Assembly (NCBI GenBank): GCA_003450735.1
Contig: DMEZ01000008.1
Coordinates: 1-13,089, forward strand
Length of the DNA stretch: 13,089 nucleotides
Direction of reading: 5' to 3'
From: Elusimicrobiota bacterium
GTDB taxonomy: Bacteria; Elusimicrobiota; Elusimicrobia; UBA1565
The first letter of the stretch is position 1. Every line of letters begins with the position of its first letter. This document shows positions 12,814-13,089 of this stretch, piece by piece. The notes under the pieces are model-generated. The model saw only the letters and a list, made by a program, of their open reading frames with translations, ran no database searches and was not told the DNA's origin. A program made the translations under genes and the position numbers.

Positions 12814-13089
12814 TTAATATCGTCCGGCGCTGCCCAGCACCTTCTCGTTCTTGTCCATGTACATCTTGACCAGCGCCTCGCGCGCCGGCCCGAGGTACTT
12901 GCGCGGGTCGAACTCGCCGGGCTTCTCGGAGAAGACCTTGCGGATGAGGGCGGTCATCACGAGGCGGCCGTCCGAGTCGATGTTGATCTTGCACACCGCG
13001 CTCTTGGCGGCCTTGCGGAGCTGCTCCTCCGGGATGCCGGCCGTGCCCTCCATCTTCCCGCCGTACTTGTTGATCATGTCGATGTAGTC
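12814..13089 (-). CDS. fba: Class II fructose-bisphosphate aldolase, C-terminal part (5' end outside window)
   Basis: The frame is open to the window edge and ends in TAA at 12816-12814, so 91 C-terminal residues are seen. The segment INKYGGKMEGTAGIPEEQLR, then AVCKINIDSDGRLVMTALIR and FDPRKYLGPAREAL, is characteristic of class II (zinc-dependent) aldolases. These split fructose 1,6-bisphosphate into dihydroxyacetone phosphate and glyceraldehyde 3-phosphate in glycolysis and gluconeogenesis. The NIDSD stretch is part of the phosphate-binding face of the barrel. The zinc ligands lie outside the window. The protein ends GSAGRY, close to the usual LGSA ending. The ATG at 13077 is internal. The gene is followed by its own terminator. 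Confidence 0.93.
   Translation of the reverse strand, partial: DYIDMINKYGGKMEGTAGIPEEQLRKAAKSAVCKINIDSDGRLVMTALIRKVFSEKPGEFDPRKYLGPAREALVKMYMDKNEKVLGSAGRY

Noticed and set aside
1..13089. CRISPR array, rRNA or a recognised defence operon
   Set aside because: No regularly spaced direct repeats, no rRNA-like sequence, and no cas, restriction, toxin-antitoxin or other linked defence genes seen on either strand.

Overview
This is a GC-rich bacterial chromosomal segment that mixes housekeeping genes with mobile and accessory DNA. No marker in it fixes the phylum. The combination of an 83-residue elongation-factor-like protein, a caspase-like lipoprotein, an ORF6N protein and a CpXC protein would fit Elusimicrobiota or a neighbouring uncultured lineage, but that is a guess from gene content and not a demonstrated assignment.

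Layout. (1) Bases 1-267 hold the 3' end of a gene that resembles the C-terminus of an IS91-type transposase, and its last third contains a set of nested palindromes. (2) A predicted 46-residue membrane protein (325-465, +) converges on an unknown multi-pass membrane protein (462-1163, -), and their stop codons overlap. (3) From 1248 to 7973 four + strand genes are closely packed: a GT39/PMT-type glycosyltransferase, a 1080-residue DUF4175-like membrane and coiled-coil protein, a CpXC zinc-ribbon protein, and a CCA-adding-type tRNA nucleotidyltransferase. Gaps are 4 and 18 bases, and the last pair overlaps by ATGA. A strong hairpin ends the run. (4) On the - strand follow a secreted protein built from exact 36-residue repeats (8008-8634) and an ORF6N-domain protein (8780-9274). 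(5) A small EF-Tu-domain-2-like gene (9396-9647) ends in a terminator hairpin. Just past it lies a complete IS1182-family insertion sequence (9714-11289). (6) A caspase-fold lipoprotein (11341-12660, -), a short piece resembling the 3' end of tRNA-Gln, a second copy of the same terminator hairpin, and the 3' end of class II fructose-bisphosphate aldolase (12814-13089, -) close the window.

Cross-cutting signals. Genes fall into two start types. Those with a clear Shine-Dalgarno have a -10-like box 23-42 bases upstream of the start. Those without one (325, 1248, 2923, 9772 and 12660) have a -10-like box ending only 6-10 bases before the ATG, as expected for leaderless mRNAs. An identical 28-base terminator hairpin occurs twice, serving unrelated genes on opposite strands. 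A perfect 14-bp inverted repeat lies inside the ORF6N coding sequence. I see no CRISPR array, rRNA or complete tRNA, and no convincing multi-gene defence system. The most unusual items are the nested palindromes, the exact 36-residue repeat protein, the in-gene palindrome of the ORF6N gene and the leaderless start pattern.
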